The notes: generated by a model not told the origin, from the sequence alone. A stretch of DNA of 64,000 bases from Butyricicoccus pullicaecorum (GCA_021531865.1 JAFBIW010000009.1:51275-115274); one strand, 5' to 3'. Positions 50,915 through 60,970 are shown, counted from the stretch's first letter. Numbers and translations: made by a program.

Positions 50915-51784
50915 ATGCGAAAGAAAAATCCTTTGGAAAACCGGATGAACCTGCCGCAGCGCTTTGTCTGCTGGCTGCTGCTCGGATTCTTTTTCCTGAT
51001 CATGTTCATCCCGATGTGGAACGTCATCGTCGTTTCCACCTCGACCATTCTGGAATCCTCGGCCTCGGGCATCAAGCTGTGGTGGAAGAGCTTCAGCGTC
51101 GAGGGCTATGAGTACGTCTTCCGCGTCACCAAGCTGGCGCGTCCCTTCTTAAACTCGCTCTTTGTCTCGACCGTGGCGACGGTCATTCAGGTCGTCCTGT
51201 CCGCCTTCGCGGGCTATGTCCTGATCCAGCGCGAGCTGCCGTTTAAGAAGAGCATCACCTCGTTCATCATGCTGACCATGATGATTCCGGGCGACCTGAC
51301 CCTGATCTCGGTCTACCAGATGAACAAGCAGCTCCACCTGCTCAACAGCTACACCGGCCTGATTGTCAACGGCCTGATTTCGGGCTTCTCGATCCTGCTC
51401 ATGCGCAACTACTTCACCTCGGTGCCCTATTCGCTGGCCGAATCGGCCCGTCTGGACGGCGCGTCCGAGCTGCGCATCTTCGGCCAGATCTATCTGCCAA
51501 TCTCGAAGCCCGGTCTGGCAACCGTCTTCTTCCTCGAATTTGTGGGCAAGTGGAATTCGATCATGCTGCCCGCGACCTTGATCACCGATCAGGACAAGTA
51601 CACCATGCCGCTGATGCTGCGCGCCATGATTCTGAACGATGCGTCGCAGTCGGGCGCGGCGCAGACGCCGAACAACGCCATCATGGCGACGATCGTCATT
51701 TCGACCGTTCCGCTGCTGCTGATTTACGTCTTCGCGCAGCGCTTCCTGCTCTCGGGCATGACGCTGGGCGCGAGCAAGGAGTGA
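50915..51784 (+). CDS. Sugar ABC transporter permease, MalG/LplC-like
   Basis: 289 residues, six helices. The EAA loop reads LAESARLDGASELRIFGQIY. AAGGAGAAG precedes ATG 50915 by a few bases, 14 bp after the first permease. With its partner it forms the channel for the imported glycan; energy must come from a shared MsmK/MsmX-type ATPase elsewhere. Confidence 0.9.
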   Translation: MRKKNPLENRMNLPQRFVCWLLLGFFFLIMFIPMWNVIVVSTSTILESSASGIKLWWKSFSVEGYEYVFRVTKLARPFLNSLFVSTVATVIQVVLSAFAGYVLIQRELPFKKSITSFIMLTMMIPGDLTLISVYQMNKQLHLLNSYTGLIVNGLISGFSILLMRNYFTSVPYSLAESARLDGASELRIFGQIYLPISKPGLATVFFLEFVGKWNSIMLPATLITDQDKYTMPLMLRAMILNDASQSGAAQTPNNAIMATIVISTVPLLLIYVFAQRFLLSGMTLGASKE

Positions 51785-51791
51785 TATCCCC

Positions 51792-53075
51792 GTGAAAACC
51801 TCTCAGATCACCTTTCAGGAATATATCCCCAAAACAAAGGAGCGCACCTATTACGAGCTGCCCTTCTCTGTGCCCGAAAACGTCTGCCGCATCGACATCG
51901 AGTATGCCTATCCGCGCCATCGGGAAACGTCGGGCGCGGACGGTGTGACCCTGCGGCAGGAGGTGAATATCGTCGACCTCGCTCTGCGCGATGCACACGG
52001 CGGTTACGTCGGCGCATCCGGCTCGGATCGCACGCACATCTACGTTTCGGCGTTCGAGAGCGCGCAGGGCTACGCCCGCACCGACACCGACCCGGGCGAG
52101 TGGGCGATTATCGTGGGCGCGTACAAGATCGAAGACCCGGGCGTGACGGTCGCCTACACCGTGACCTTCACCTACCGCGAGCGCGTTCTGCTCAAGGGCG
52201 ACACCCATATGCACACGCTCGGCTCGGACGGCTGTATGTCGGTGCGGGACACCGCGCTGACCGCGAAAAGTCTGGGACTCGACTATATTTTCATCACCGA
52301 CCACAACAACTACGCCCACAACCTGTCCGCGCCCGACGTGCCGGGCATCACCGTTCTGCCGGGCACCGAATGGACACATTATGACGGTCACGCCGGTCTG
52401 CTGGGCGTGGCGCGGCCGTTCGGGAGCGCCTTCTGCGTCAATTCCAAAGAGGAAGCGTGGGCGAAGCTGGCAGAGGCACGTGAAAACGGCGCGGTCATCG
52501 TCCTGAACCATCCGTTCTGCCCCTTCTGCGGCTGGCATTTCGGCATGGACGAGGGCGGCTATGACGTCATCGAGCTGGTCAACGGCGGCGCGGTCGCGGA
52601 CGCCAGTGAAAAATGTCTGGCGTGGTGGCACGACCGGCTCTGCGAAGGGAAGAAGATCCCGGTCATCGGCGGCAGCGACTTCCACCGCCCGCGCCCGTAT
52701 GGTCAGATCGGCCTGCCGACGACTGCCCTGTACGCCATGTCCCGCGCCCCGCGCGATATTCTGGCGGCGGTCCGGGGCGGCAACGGCTACCTGACGCTCG
52801 ATCGGGACGCGCCGACCCTGTGGGCGGAGGCGGACGGCGCGATTCTGGGCGAGACCGCGCCCGCGGGCGCCGAGACCGTCATTCGGTTCGAGGGTCTGCG
52901 CGGGGGCGACGTCATCCGCATCCTGACCGACCGGGATACGGAGGAAATCGTCTGCGTGCCCGACGTCTACCGGATCGAACTGACCCGCGCGTTCCCCGCC
53001 GCCCGCTTCGTCCGCTTCGAGCTTGTGCGGCAGGGGAAGACCTTCCTGATCTCCAACCCGATTTATTTTGCGTAA
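51792..53075 (+). CDS. PHP-domain metal-dependent hydrolase (CehA/McbA-like)
   Basis: 427 residues. An N-terminal beta-sandwich-like region (~1-130) precedes a PHP domain with metal ligands GDTHMHT (136-142), TDHNNY, LNHPF and GGSDFHRP. PHP enzymes cleave phosphoesters; CehA-like members hydrolyse other esters. No export signal. GTG 51792 is used, with AAGGAG 10 bp upstream overlapping the permease end. Its place between transporter and mannosidase genes suggests removal of a phosphate or other substituent from an imported glycan; that is inference. Confidence 0.8.
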   Translation: MKTSQITFQEYIPKTKERTYYELPFSVPENVCRIDIEYAYPRHRETSGADGVTLRQEVNIVDLALRDAHGGYVGASGSDRTHIYVSAFESAQGYARTDTDPGEWAIIVGAYKIEDPGVTVAYTVTFTYRERVLLKGDTHMHTLGSDGCMSVRDTALTAKSLGLDYIFITDHNNYAHNLSAPDVPGITVLPGTEWTHYDGHAGLLGVARPFGSAFCVNSKEEAWAKLAEARENGAVIVLNHPFCPFCGWHFGMDEGGYDVIELVNGGAVADASEKCLAWWHDRLCEGKKIPVIGGSDFHRPRPYGQIGLPTTALYAMSRAPRDILAAVRGGNGYLTLDRDAPTLWAEADGAILGETAPAGAETVIRFEGLRGGDVIRILTDRDTEEIVCVPDVYRIELTRAFPAARFVRFELVRQGKTFLISNPIYFA

Positions 53076-53089
53076 GGATGGATTGGAAC

Positions 53090-55492
53090 ATGAAAATTTT
53101 TCTGGTTTTTAAAACACATTTTGATATCGGCTTCACCAAGCTCTCGCGCGAGGTAATCGGCCAGTACGCGGGCAGTATGCTCTCCGAGGTCATCGAGACC
53201 TGTGAGGGCACGGCCGACATGGGCGAGCTGCGCTATGTCTGGACGATGCCCGCGTGGCCGCTGACCGTCATGCAGGAGAACGAGGAAAAGCGCGCTTCAC
53301 TCGACCGGCTCATCCGGGACGGGCAGATCGCCTTCCACGCCCTGCCGTTCACCTCGCACTTTGACTTCGGCAGTCTGGAGGACGCGGCCGACGGCCTGAA
53401 ATACGCCGTCCGGCTCTCGAAGGAGTACGGCCTGCCCCTGCCGGTCAGTGCCAAGATGACCGACGTGCCCGGCCACGGCCGCGCTCTGCCCATGCTGCTG
53501 GCAAACGCGGGCGTTAAATTCCTGCATCTGGGCTGCAATGAGTTCCAGACGCCGCCCGCCGTGCCCCGCCTGTTCTTCTGGGAGGGGCCGGACGGCGGAC
53601 GGGTGCTGACCATGTACTCCAAGGGCGGCTACGGCTCGGCGCTGCGTCCGCCCGAGGATTGGCCCTATCCGGTCTGGATGGCGCTCATGCACACCCACGA
53701 TAACTGCGGCCCGCAGAGCGCCGAGATGATCCGCCGGTTGGCGGACGAGGCGCGCGCAATTTGCCCGGACGCCGAGATCGTCTGCGGCACGATGGACGAC
53801 TTTTATCATGCGCTGGCCGCATGCGACCTGTCCGATGTGCCGGTCGTCACGGGCGATCTGGCGGATAGCTGGATCCACGGCGCGGGCAGCTACCCGGCCG
53901 AGGTCGGTCAGGTGCGGCAGGCGCGGCGCGACCTGACGGCGGCGGGGGCGGCGGTCTTCGCCGCGGGCGGCGACGCGCAAGCGCTGGCCGCGGCCCGCGA
54001 CCGGGCGGGCGACGCGCTGGCGCTGTTCGATGAGCATACCTGGGGTCTGGACGTCAAGATCGGCCTGAAGCCCGGCCGCGTTTACGAGAAAAACGCCTTC
54101 CGCGCGGCCAAGGACAGCGCGGAATACCGCCGGATGGAGGCTTCGTGGCAGGAGCAGACCGAGCGGGCGCAGACGGCCGCCGACGCGGCGGCTGAGGCGT
54201 TGGCCTGTGCCGGGGCGGGGGAGGACGCCGTCCTCAACCCGAACGGCGCGTCCTTCACCGGCTGGGCGGATGCGGACGGTCTGCCGGGTGCGCTGTGTCT
54301 GGCCGGGCGGGAGCGGGTCTTTGTGCGGGACGTGCCCGCGCTTGCGGCGGTCAAGCCGGAAACCAAGACCTATCCCGCGCCCGAAAACGTGCTCGAAAAC
54401 CACCGCTACCGCCTGACGCTCGACCGGGCGTGCGGCGTCATCACCGAGCTGTATGACAAGAAGCTGAGCCGAACGCTCGCGCGCGAGCGGGACGGCGTGG
54501 GCGTGTTCGCCTACCAGTACGACGTGTACGGCATCGACGACCTGACCGAGTACCTTCGTTCGGTCGCCTACCGCTTCTCGGACTGGGGCGTGCGCGACTA
54601 TGGCCGGGACAACTATCCCGACTGCCCGCACCGCACCTTCCGCCCGGTCTGCACCGGGATCGAGACCGCGGGCTATACCCTGACCCTGCGTTACTGCTCG
54701 GAAGCCGCCGCAGCCTACGGCGACGCGCGCGAAATCCGAGTTTCGGTTGCCCTCCCGCCCGAGGGCGACGAGCTGTTCGTCCGGGTCGCGCTGGACGGCA
54801 AAGAGGAGACCCCGTACATCGAGTCGGGCTCGCTGGCTCTGCCGCTTGCGGCCGACGCGCCGCGCTATCGCTTCAATAAAAACGGCGACCTCATCGACCC
54901 GGCGCACGACATCGTATCCTGTGCCAACCACGCGCTGTACTGTCTGGAAGCCTTCGCGTGCGCCGAGGACGAGGCCGGCGGTCTGGCCGTCGTCACCCGG
55001 GACGCGCCGCTGTGCGCGATCGGGGAGACCGGCATCCATAAATTCCGCAGAGAATATGAGGAACGTACTCCTATTTTGTATTTTAACCTGTATAATAACA
55101 TGTGGGGCACCAATTTCCCGCAGTGGATCGGCGGCGACCTGCACTGGGACTTCACGCTGTTCGGCTATGCCGGGGCGTGCGGCGGCGCGGTCTATGCCCG
55201 GGCGCTGGCGCTCGATCAGGGCGCACGCGTTCTGCCCGTCGGCGCGGCGCAGGCCGGTCTGACCCTGCCGGACGGCGTGCAGGTCATGGCGCTCTGCCCG
55301 ACCGAAGCGGGCTGGCGGCTGCGTCTGCGTGATACCGCGCTGACTGCGCGCACCGGCACGCTGCAGGCGCCCGGCCGGCGCATCCGTCCGGTCGATCTGC
55401 GCGGAAGTGCGGCGGGAACGCCTGCAGAAGGGGAGATGTCCTTCCCGATTGCCCCGTTTGGGATTTACAGCTTTATTTTGGAGGCATTATGA
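53090..55492 (+). CDS. DUF5054 / GH38-like glycosidase
   Basis: 800 residues. FKTHFDIGFT near residue 8 is the characteristic first motif of DUF5054, a branch of the GH38/57 (alpha-mannosidase-like) barrel superfamily; MTDVPGHGRALP follows at the position of the GH38 nucleophile loop, and HTHDNCGPQ later. The C-terminal half is beta-rich (LYNNMWGTNFPQWIGGD). No signal peptide, so it acts on imported oligosaccharide. ATG 53090 is preferred to 53078, which abuts AAGG. The next gene overlaps by 4 bp. Confidence 0.8.
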   Translation: MKIFLVFKTHFDIGFTKLSREVIGQYAGSMLSEVIETCEGTADMGELRYVWTMPAWPLTVMQENEEKRASLDRLIRDGQIAFHALPFTSHFDFGSLEDAADGLKYAVRLSKEYGLPLPVSAKMTDVPGHGRALPMLLANAGVKFLHLGCNEFQTPPAVPRLFFWEGPDGGRVLTMYSKGGYGSALRPPEDWPYPVWMALMHTHDNCGPQSAEMIRRLADEARAICPDAEIVCGTMDDFYHALAACDLSDVPVVTGDLADSWIHGAGSYPAEVGQVRQARRDLTAAGAAVFAAGGDAQALAAARDRAGDALALFDEHTWGLDVKIGLKPGRVYEKNAFRAAKDSAEYRRMEASWQEQTERAQTAADAAAEALACAGAGEDAVLNPNGASFTGWADADGLPGALCLAGRERVFVRDVPALAAVKPETKTYPAPENVLENHRYRLTLDRACGVITELYDKKLSRTLARERDGVGVFAYQYDVYGIDDLTEYLRSVAYRFSDWGVRDYGRDNYPDCPHRTFRPVCTGIETAGYTLTLRYCSEAAAAYGDAREIRVSVALPPEGDELFVRVALDGKEETPYIESGSLALPLAADAPRYRFNKNGDLIDPAHDIVSCANHALYCLEAFACAEDEAGGLAVVTRDAPLCAIGETGIHKFRREYEERTPILYFNLYNNMWGTNFPQWIGGDLHWDFTLFGYAGACGGAVYARALALDQGARVLPVGAAQAGLTLPDGVQVMALCPTEAGWRLRLRDTALTARTGTLQAPGRRIRPVDLRGSAAGTPAEGEMSFPIAPFGIYSFILEAL

Positions 55493-58400
55493 CACAGGAA
55501 AAACAGCTCGCGCGCGTGCTGAACAAGGCCGAGCGCCTGCTCAAGGTCTATGACCACTATCTCTTTCCCCCGGTGGCCGAGCTGTCCATGGAAGGCTGGG
55601 AATGCCGGGAGCACCTGCGCACGCCGCCCGAGGGCGTGCCTTACCGCCCGATGAAGGCGGGCGACAAATGGGGCGCGGAATGGGGCAACCTGTGGCTGCG
55701 CGGCAGCTACACCGTGCCCGCCGAGCAGGCCGGACAGCCCCTCTACATCCTGCCCCGTTTGGGCGGCTGGGAGGGCTTCCTTTTCTTAAACGGCGTGCCG
55801 CACGCCATTTTCACGAACAAATACACCTATGAAACGCACGGCAACCACTACGCCGCCCGGGTCACCCCGGGCGCGGCGGCGGGGGAGACCCTGCGCTTCG
55901 ACTTTGAATACTACGCCGGTCACTACATTCCGGGCTGCCAGCCCTACGAGGACACCGGGCTGAAGAATTGCAGCCATGTGTTTGAGAAGGTCGAGATCGC
56001 CCGGCGCGACGAGGACGTGCTGCGCTTCGTCACCGACCTGCGCGTCGTCTGCTCCCTGCTGCGCGCCCTGCCGGCGGACAGCTTCCGCCGGGGCGACCTC
56101 ATGCGCGGGGTGTATGACGTCGTCGGTCTGTGTCCGGCCGACCCCGAACACATGCCCGACTGGCGCGACGGTCTGCTGGAAGCCGACGCACGGCTCCAGC
56201 CCCTGCTGGCGGCGAAAAACGCCGATTCGGCACCGATTACGGCGGTCATCGGTCACAGCCATATGGATACCGCGTGGCTCTGGCCGGTCGACGAGACCAT
56301 CCGCAAGTGCGCCCGCACCTATGCCAACGCCGTCCGCCTGATGGACGAGTACCCCGAATACCGCTTCTTCCAAAGCTCGGCCTATCACACCGAGATGATC
56401 CGGCGGCACTATCCCGCCCTGTTCGAGAAGATGCGGGAGAAGATCGCGGAAGGCCGGTACGAGCCGGGCGGCGCGGTCTTTGTTGAGTGCGACTGCAATA
56501 TGGTTTCGGGCGAGAGTCTGGTGCGCCAGTTCCTCTGGGGACAGAAGTACAACCAGAAGCACTTCGGCATCCGCTCGAACAACTTCTGGCTGCCCGATAC
56601 CTTCGGCTACAGCGCGGCCATCCCGCAGATCATGCGCAAGAGCGGCGTGCGCTATTTCTTCACGACCAAGCTGTCGTGGAACGACACCAATGTGTTCCCC
56701 TATGACACCTTCTGGTGGGAGGGTCTGGACGGCAGCCGGGTCTTCACCCACTTCAACGCCACCCACTGCGAACCCGAACCGGCGACCCTGCTGCGCTACA
56801 CGGTCGGCAATGACGACCCGAATTTCACGCAGGAGAGCAAGAACAAGCACGTCAGCCGCCGCAAGCTGATTGCCTACGGCTACGGTGACGGCGGCGGCGG
56901 GCCGCAGTTCGAGCACATCGAAATGGTGCGCCGCGAGGCCGATCTGGACGGCTGTCCGCGCACCGAACACCGCTCGGTGGCCGAATTTGCCGAGGAAATG
57001 GAGCGCGAGGCGCATGACGTACCGGTTTACGCGGGCGAGCTGTACCTCGAGCTGCACCGCGGCACCCTGACGAACCGCCACCAGATCAAGCGCAACAACC
57101 GCAAGGCCGAGGTCGCCCTGCACGACCTTGAGCTGCTGACCGTGCTGGACGCGGTCGCGCGCGATGTGCCCGCCGATGACACGGCCATCCGTCCGTGCAT
57201 GGAAACCCTGCTCAAAAATCAGTTCCACGACATCCTGCCGGGCAGCTCGATCACCCGGGTGCATGAGGAATGCATCGCGGAGATGAACGCGCTGATTTCG
57301 ACCGTGCGCGGGATGCAGGCCGAAACGGTCGGGGCGCAGGGCGCGGGCTTCACCGTCGTCAACCCGCTGGGCTTCGCCCGGAACGACACCCTGTATCTGC
57401 CGGGCGCACAGCCGGGCGGCCAGACCGTGACGAACGTATTCGGTCAGACCGTGACCGCCGTGGAGGGTGTTTCTCTGCCTGCAATGGGCACGGTGCATCT
57501 TGCGCCGTCCACCTGTGCGGACACGCCGGACGTGCCCTTTACGGTCACGGAGGATGGTCTGGAGACTCCGTTCTACACCGTCCGCTGGGACGAAAACGGC
57601 GGCTTCGCCTCCCTCGTCGACAAGCGCGTCGGACGGGAGCTGCGGCGCGGCCTGCCGCTCAACACCTTCGTGCTGGCCGAGGACGTGCCGTGGATGTGGG
57701 ATAACTGGGACGTCGATCCGGACACCGTTGAGGATCGGTTCCATCCGACCGCAAAGCTCCTTTCCCGCGAGACCGTCAGCGTGGGTGCAAGTCAGGCGCG
57801 ATTCCGCCTGCGCTATCAGCTTACCGACCGCTCGACGCTCGAGCAGGACGTTGTTTTCTACGCGAGCCGTCCCGAGATCGCGTTTGAAACGCGGATGCAC
57901 TGGGATGACAAGCACCGCTTCCTGAAGGTCGCGTTCGATACCGACATCCGCACCCGCTTTGCGTCGCACGAGATCCAGTTCGGTCACATTGAGCGCCCGA
58001 CCACCCGCAATCATTCGATCGAACAGGCCATGTTCGAGGTCTGCAACCATAAATATACCGACCTGTCCGAGCCGCATTACGGCTGCGCCCTGCTCAACGA
58101 CGGCAAATACGGCGTATCGGTGCGCGGCGGCAGCATCCGGCTCTCGCTGCACAAGGCGGGCTGCCGTCCGGACCTGACGGGCGACAGCGGCGTGCATGAC
58201 GTGACCTACGTCTTCCTGCCGCATGAAGGCCCGCTCTCGGCCGAAGCCGTCGTCCGTCCGGCCTATGCCCTGAACAGCCCGGCGCTCGTCTTCCCGGGCG
58301 CGCGGACGCTGCCCGAAGCGCCGGTCACGGCCGATGCGCCCAATATCGTCATCGAGTCGGTCAAGCCCCTGCACGAGACCGCCGCGCGCGCCCTTGTCGT

Positions 58401-58566
58401 GCGCCTGTACGAGTGCGAGGGCGGCCGGACGCAGACCGCGCTGCACTACGCCGGCTATATCCGTTCGGCCGAGGAGACCGACCTGCTCGAGGAAAACGGC
58501 ACGCCGGCCGGCGATATGCTGACCTTCGGCCCGTTTGAAATCAAAACGCTGGTATTGCATTATTGA
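55489..58566 (+). CDS. Alpha-mannosidase, GH38
   Basis: 1025 residues, normal for bacterial GH38. After an N-terminal beta-domain, GHSHMDTAWLWP (about 254-265) supplies zinc ligands; NNFWLPDTFGYSAAIPQIM contains the nucleophile Asp (~370); LKNQFHDILPGSSI gives another conserved His-Asp pair. C-terminal beta-domains follow. It removes alpha-linked mannose in the cytosol, with no signal peptide. ATG overlaps the DUF5054 stop. Core enzyme of the locus. Confidence 0.93.
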   Translation: MTQEKQLARVLNKAERLLKVYDHYLFPPVAELSMEGWECREHLRTPPEGVPYRPMKAGDKWGAEWGNLWLRGSYTVPAEQAGQPLYILPRLGGWEGFLFLNGVPHAIFTNKYTYETHGNHYAARVTPGAAAGETLRFDFEYYAGHYIPGCQPYEDTGLKNCSHVFEKVEIARRDEDVLRFVTDLRVVCSLLRALPADSFRRGDLMRGVYDVVGLCPADPEHMPDWRDGLLEADARLQPLLAAKNADSAPITAVIGHSHMDTAWLWPVDETIRKCARTYANAVRLMDEYPEYRFFQSSAYHTEMIRRHYPALFEKMREKIAEGRYEPGGAVFVECDCNMVSGESLVRQFLWGQKYNQKHFGIRSNNFWLPDTFGYSAAIPQIMRKSGVRYFFTTKLSWNDTNVFPYDTFWWEGLDGSRVFTHFNATHCEPEPATLLRYTVGNDDPNFTQESKNKHVSRRKLIAYGYGDGGGGPQFEHIEMVRREADLDGCPRTEHRSVAEFAEEMEREAHDVPVYAGELYLELHRGTLTNRHQIKRNNRKAEVALHDLELLTVLDAVARDVPADDTAIRPCMETLLKNQFHDILPGSSITRVHEECIAEMNALISTVRGMQAETVGAQGAGFTVVNPLGFARNDTLYLPGAQPGGQTVTNVFGQTVTAVEGVSLPAMGTVHLAPSTCADTPDVPFTVTEDGLETPFYTVRWDENGGFASLVDKRVGRELRRGLPLNTFVLAEDVPWMWDNWDVDPDTVEDRFHPTAKLLSRETVSVGASQARFRLRYQLTDRSTLEQDVVFYASRPEIAFETRMHWDDKHRFLKVAFDTDIRTRFASHEIQFGHIERPTTRNHSIEQAMFEVCNHKYTDLSEPHYGCALLNDGKYGVSVRGGSIRLSLHKAGCRPDLTGDSGVHDVTYVFLPHEGPLSAEAVVRPAYALNSPALVFPGARTLPEAPVTADAPNIVIESVKPLHETAARALVVRLYECEGGRTQTALHYAGYIRSAEETDLLEENGTPAGDMLTFGPFEIKTLVLHY

Positions 58567-58569
58567 ATG

Positions 58570-58578
58570 TGATATAAT
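58570..58578 (+). promoter_or_regulatory. Extended -10 element ahead of the isomerase gene
   Basis: TGATATAAT (TG-A-TATAAT) 26 bp before ATG 58604, in the only real gap of the downstream operon; may give an internal promoter for isomerase, kinase and phosphatase. Confidence 0.5.
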
Positions 58579-58603
58579 CAAAAACAGAAAGGGAGTACTT
58601 ACT

Positions 58604-59158
58604 ATGCTGAATAAAGCCGATTATGACCGTCTGAAGGCGGCCTCCATGGAGTATTTCGAGAAGGCCGGGATCGTGGTCAATCAGGCCGAGCGCGACGCCT
58701 TTCAGGTTGCCGAGTACAATCTGGGCTGCGTCGATGAGATCGGTCTCGAGCTGATCGAGTACGTCAATACCGAACGCTGCTGCGCCAAGGAGCTGGTGCT
58801 GCTGCCCGGACAGACCTGCCCGGAGCACCGCCATCCGCCCGTCTGCGGCGAGATCGGCAAGGAGGAGACCTTCCGCTGCCGCATGGGCCTCGTTTACCTC
58901 TATGTCGAGGGCGAGCCGAACTGCGACGAGACCACGATGAAGGCCGTTCCGCCCAAGGATCGCGCACAGTACTTCACCTGCCGCCACGAGGTCGTCCTGC
59001 ACCCGGGCGAGCAGTACACCATCTTCCCGAACACCCTGCACTGGTTCCAGTCCGGCCCCGAGGGCTGCATCGTTTCCGAGTTCTCGACCAAGAGCCGGGA
59101 TGAGTTCGACATCTACACCGATCCCGACATCGACGCGGCGCAGGACCGCACCCTGTAA
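58604..59158 (+). CDS. D-lyxose/D-mannose isomerase (cupin type)
   Basis: 184 residues. Cupin metal ligands appear in CPEHRHPP (two His), GKEETFRCR (Glu) and FPNTLHWFQ (His), as in D-lyxose ketol-isomerases, which also convert D-mannose to D-fructose. ATG 58604 has AAAGGGAG upstream; the longer frame overlaps the mannosidase. Immediately after the mannosidase and before a PfkB kinase, it supplies the mannose-to-fructose step of the predicted pathway. Confidence 0.82.
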   Translation: MLNKADYDRLKAASMEYFEKAGIVVNQAERDAFQVAEYNLGCVDEIGLELIEYVNTERCCAKELVLLPGQTCPEHRHPPVCGEIGKEETFRCRMGLVYLYVEGEPNCDETTMKAVPPKDRAQYFTCRHEVVLHPGEQYTIFPNTLHWFQSGPEGCIVSEFSTKSRDEFDIYTDPDIDAAQDRTL

Positions 59159-59189
59159 GGGACGGTACGTTCTGTAAGCGAGGTATTTT

Positions 59190-60158
59190 ATGTTTGACGT
59201 AACAGCACTGGGCGAGACCCTCATTGACTTCACTGAAAGCGGCATCAGCGCGGAGACCGGCATGGCGCTCTTTGCCCGCAATCCGGGCGGCGCGCCCGCC
59301 AATGTCGCCGCGGCGGTCACCCGTCTGGGCGGCAGCGCGGCCTTCATCGGCCGGGTGGGCGACGATATGCACGGCCGTTTCCTGATCGACACCCTGCGCG
59401 GCATCGGCATCGACACCAGCGGCATGCAGATCGACCCGAACACCTTCACGACGCTGGCCTTCGTCTCCCTGAGCGAGTCCGGCGAGCGCACGTTCTCCTT
59501 CGCCCGCAAGCCGGGCGCGGACACCCGCCTGTCGGTCGAGGATCTGCCGCACGCGCTGCTGGCGGACAGCCGCATCCTGCACTTCGGTTCGCTTTCGCTG
59601 ACCGACGAACCGGCGCACAGCGCGACGCTGGCCGCCATCCGGCTGGCCAAGGAGGCGGGCGCGATCATCGCGTATGACCCGAACGACCGTCCGCTGCTGT
59701 GGGACAGCCGCGACCGCGCGCGCGAGGTCATGCGCTCGGTGCTGCCGCAGGTCGACGTTATGAAGCTCTCGGACGAGGAGACCGCGCTCATGACCGACGC
59801 GGCCGACCCGGCTGAGGCCGCCGCCCGGCTGGTTGCGCAGGGCATCTCCTGCGTTGTCGTGACGCTGGGCGCGGATGGCGCGCTCGTGCGCGTTGCGTCC
59901 GACCCCGAGCCGATCCGCGTGCCCGGCTTCAAGGCACACACCGTGGATACGACCGGCGCGGGCGACTCCTTCTGGGGCGGCTTCCTGTTCTGTCTGGCGC
60001 AGAGCGGCAAGCGTCCATCCGAGCTGACCGCCGCGGAGGCGGCGGAATTTGCCCGCTTCGGCAACGCGGTCGCCTCGCTCAACGTGGCCGGTCGGGGCGC
60101 AATCCCGGCCATGCCCACGATGGAAGCCGTGCGCGCCCGTCTGGCAGGCGAAGCATGA
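59190..60158 (+). CDS. PfkB-family carbohydrate kinase, fructokinase-like
   Basis: 322 residues. N-terminal GETLIDFT and NPGGAPANVAAAVTRLGG, a central DPNDRPLLW, and C-terminal signature DTTGAGDSFWGGF with the catalytic Asp (~257) are intact. Fructokinases share the DxNxRxxLW segment. It would phosphorylate fructose arising from mannose, delivering fructose-6-phosphate to glycolysis. GAGG lies 8 bp before ATG. Overlaps the next gene by 4 bp. Confidence 0.88.
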   Translation: MFDVTALGETLIDFTESGISAETGMALFARNPGGAPANVAAAVTRLGGSAAFIGRVGDDMHGRFLIDTLRGIGIDTSGMQIDPNTFTTLAFVSLSESGERTFSFARKPGADTRLSVEDLPHALLADSRILHFGSLSLTDEPAHSATLAAIRLAKEAGAIIAYDPNDRPLLWDSRDRAREVMRSVLPQVDVMKLSDEETALMTDAADPAEAAARLVAQGISCVVVTLGADGALVRVASDPEPIRVPGFKAHTVDTTGAGDSFWGGFLFCLAQSGKRPSELTAAEAAEFARFGNAVASLNVAGRGAIPAMPTMEAVRARLAGEA

Positions 60159-60970
60159 GCCGGTTTCGGTTGGCTGCGGTCGATCTGGATGGCACCCTCC
60201 TGAACCGTGAAAAGCACGTGTCGCCCGGCAACCGGGCGGCGGTGGCCGAGGCGCGGGCGCAGGGACTGGACGTGATCGTCGCCAGCGGGCGCAGCCTGTA
60301 CGAAGCGGCGATGTTCGCCCGGGAGGCGGGCTGCGGCCCAGACCTCATCTGCGAGGGCGGCGCGATGGTCGCGGACGCCTATACCCACGAGATCCGCAAG
60401 GTCTGGGGCTTTCCGGCGGCGCAGGCCGCCGCCCTGATCCGGGTCGCGCAGGCGTACGGCCTGACGGCCATGTGCTATGTCGACGGCGCGGTTTGGCTGA
60501 CCCCGACAGCCGAGGACGTGATCTTCGCGGGCGTGAACCGGTTCCGCGCCGACCGCTCGCGGTACCATGTCCATGAGGCGCTGGTCGACGATCTGGAGGC
60601 GCGGGACGGAACGGTCACCAAGCTCCTGGCCTGCGGCGCGCCCGAAGACGTGCGGAGGGCACGCGCGGCCCTGCCCGACCTGCCCGGCGTGCAGGTCACA
60701 AGCTCGGGCACGGACAATTTTGAAGCCCTGTCGGCCGACGCCGGGAAGGGGAACGCGCTGCACTGGCTGTGCCGGGCGCGCGGGATCGATCCGGCGCAGA
60801 CGATCGCGATGGGCGACGCCGAGAACGACCTCGACCTGCTGCACGCGGCGGGCGCGGCGGTCGCCATGGGCAACGGCGCGGCCTGCGTGCGCGCTGCGGC
60901 CGACTTCATCGCACCCGACAACAACGCGGACGGCGTCGCCGCCGCCTTACATCATTTCCTGACGAAATAA
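60155..60970 (+). CDS. Cof-type HAD phosphatase
   Basis: 271 residues. Motif I VDLDGTLLN (10-18), motif II VASGRS, motif III Lys in DAGKGNAL, motif IV MGDAENDLDLL, with the type IIB cap between. Cof-family enzymes dephosphorylate sugar phosphates and cofactors. Last gene of the mannoside operon (ATGA overlap with the kinase); perhaps relieves sugar-phosphate build-up, an inference. Confidence 0.88.
   Translation: MSRFRLAAVDLDGTLLNREKHVSPGNRAAVAEARAQGLDVIVASGRSLYEAAMFAREAGCGPDLICEGGAMVADAYTHEIRKVWGFPAAQAAALIRVAQAYGLTAMCYVDGAVWLTPTAEDVIFAGVNRFRADRSRYHVHEALVDDLEARDGTVTKLLACGAPEDVRRARAALPDLPGVQVTSSGTDNFEALSADAGKGNALHWLCRARGIDPAQTIAMGDAENDLDLLHAAGAAVAMGNGAACVRAAADFIAPDNNADGVAAALHHFLTK

Noticed and set aside
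55786..58581. A 931-codon minus-strand frame over the GH38 gene
   Set aside because: Opposite-strand shadow of a well-supported mannosidase.
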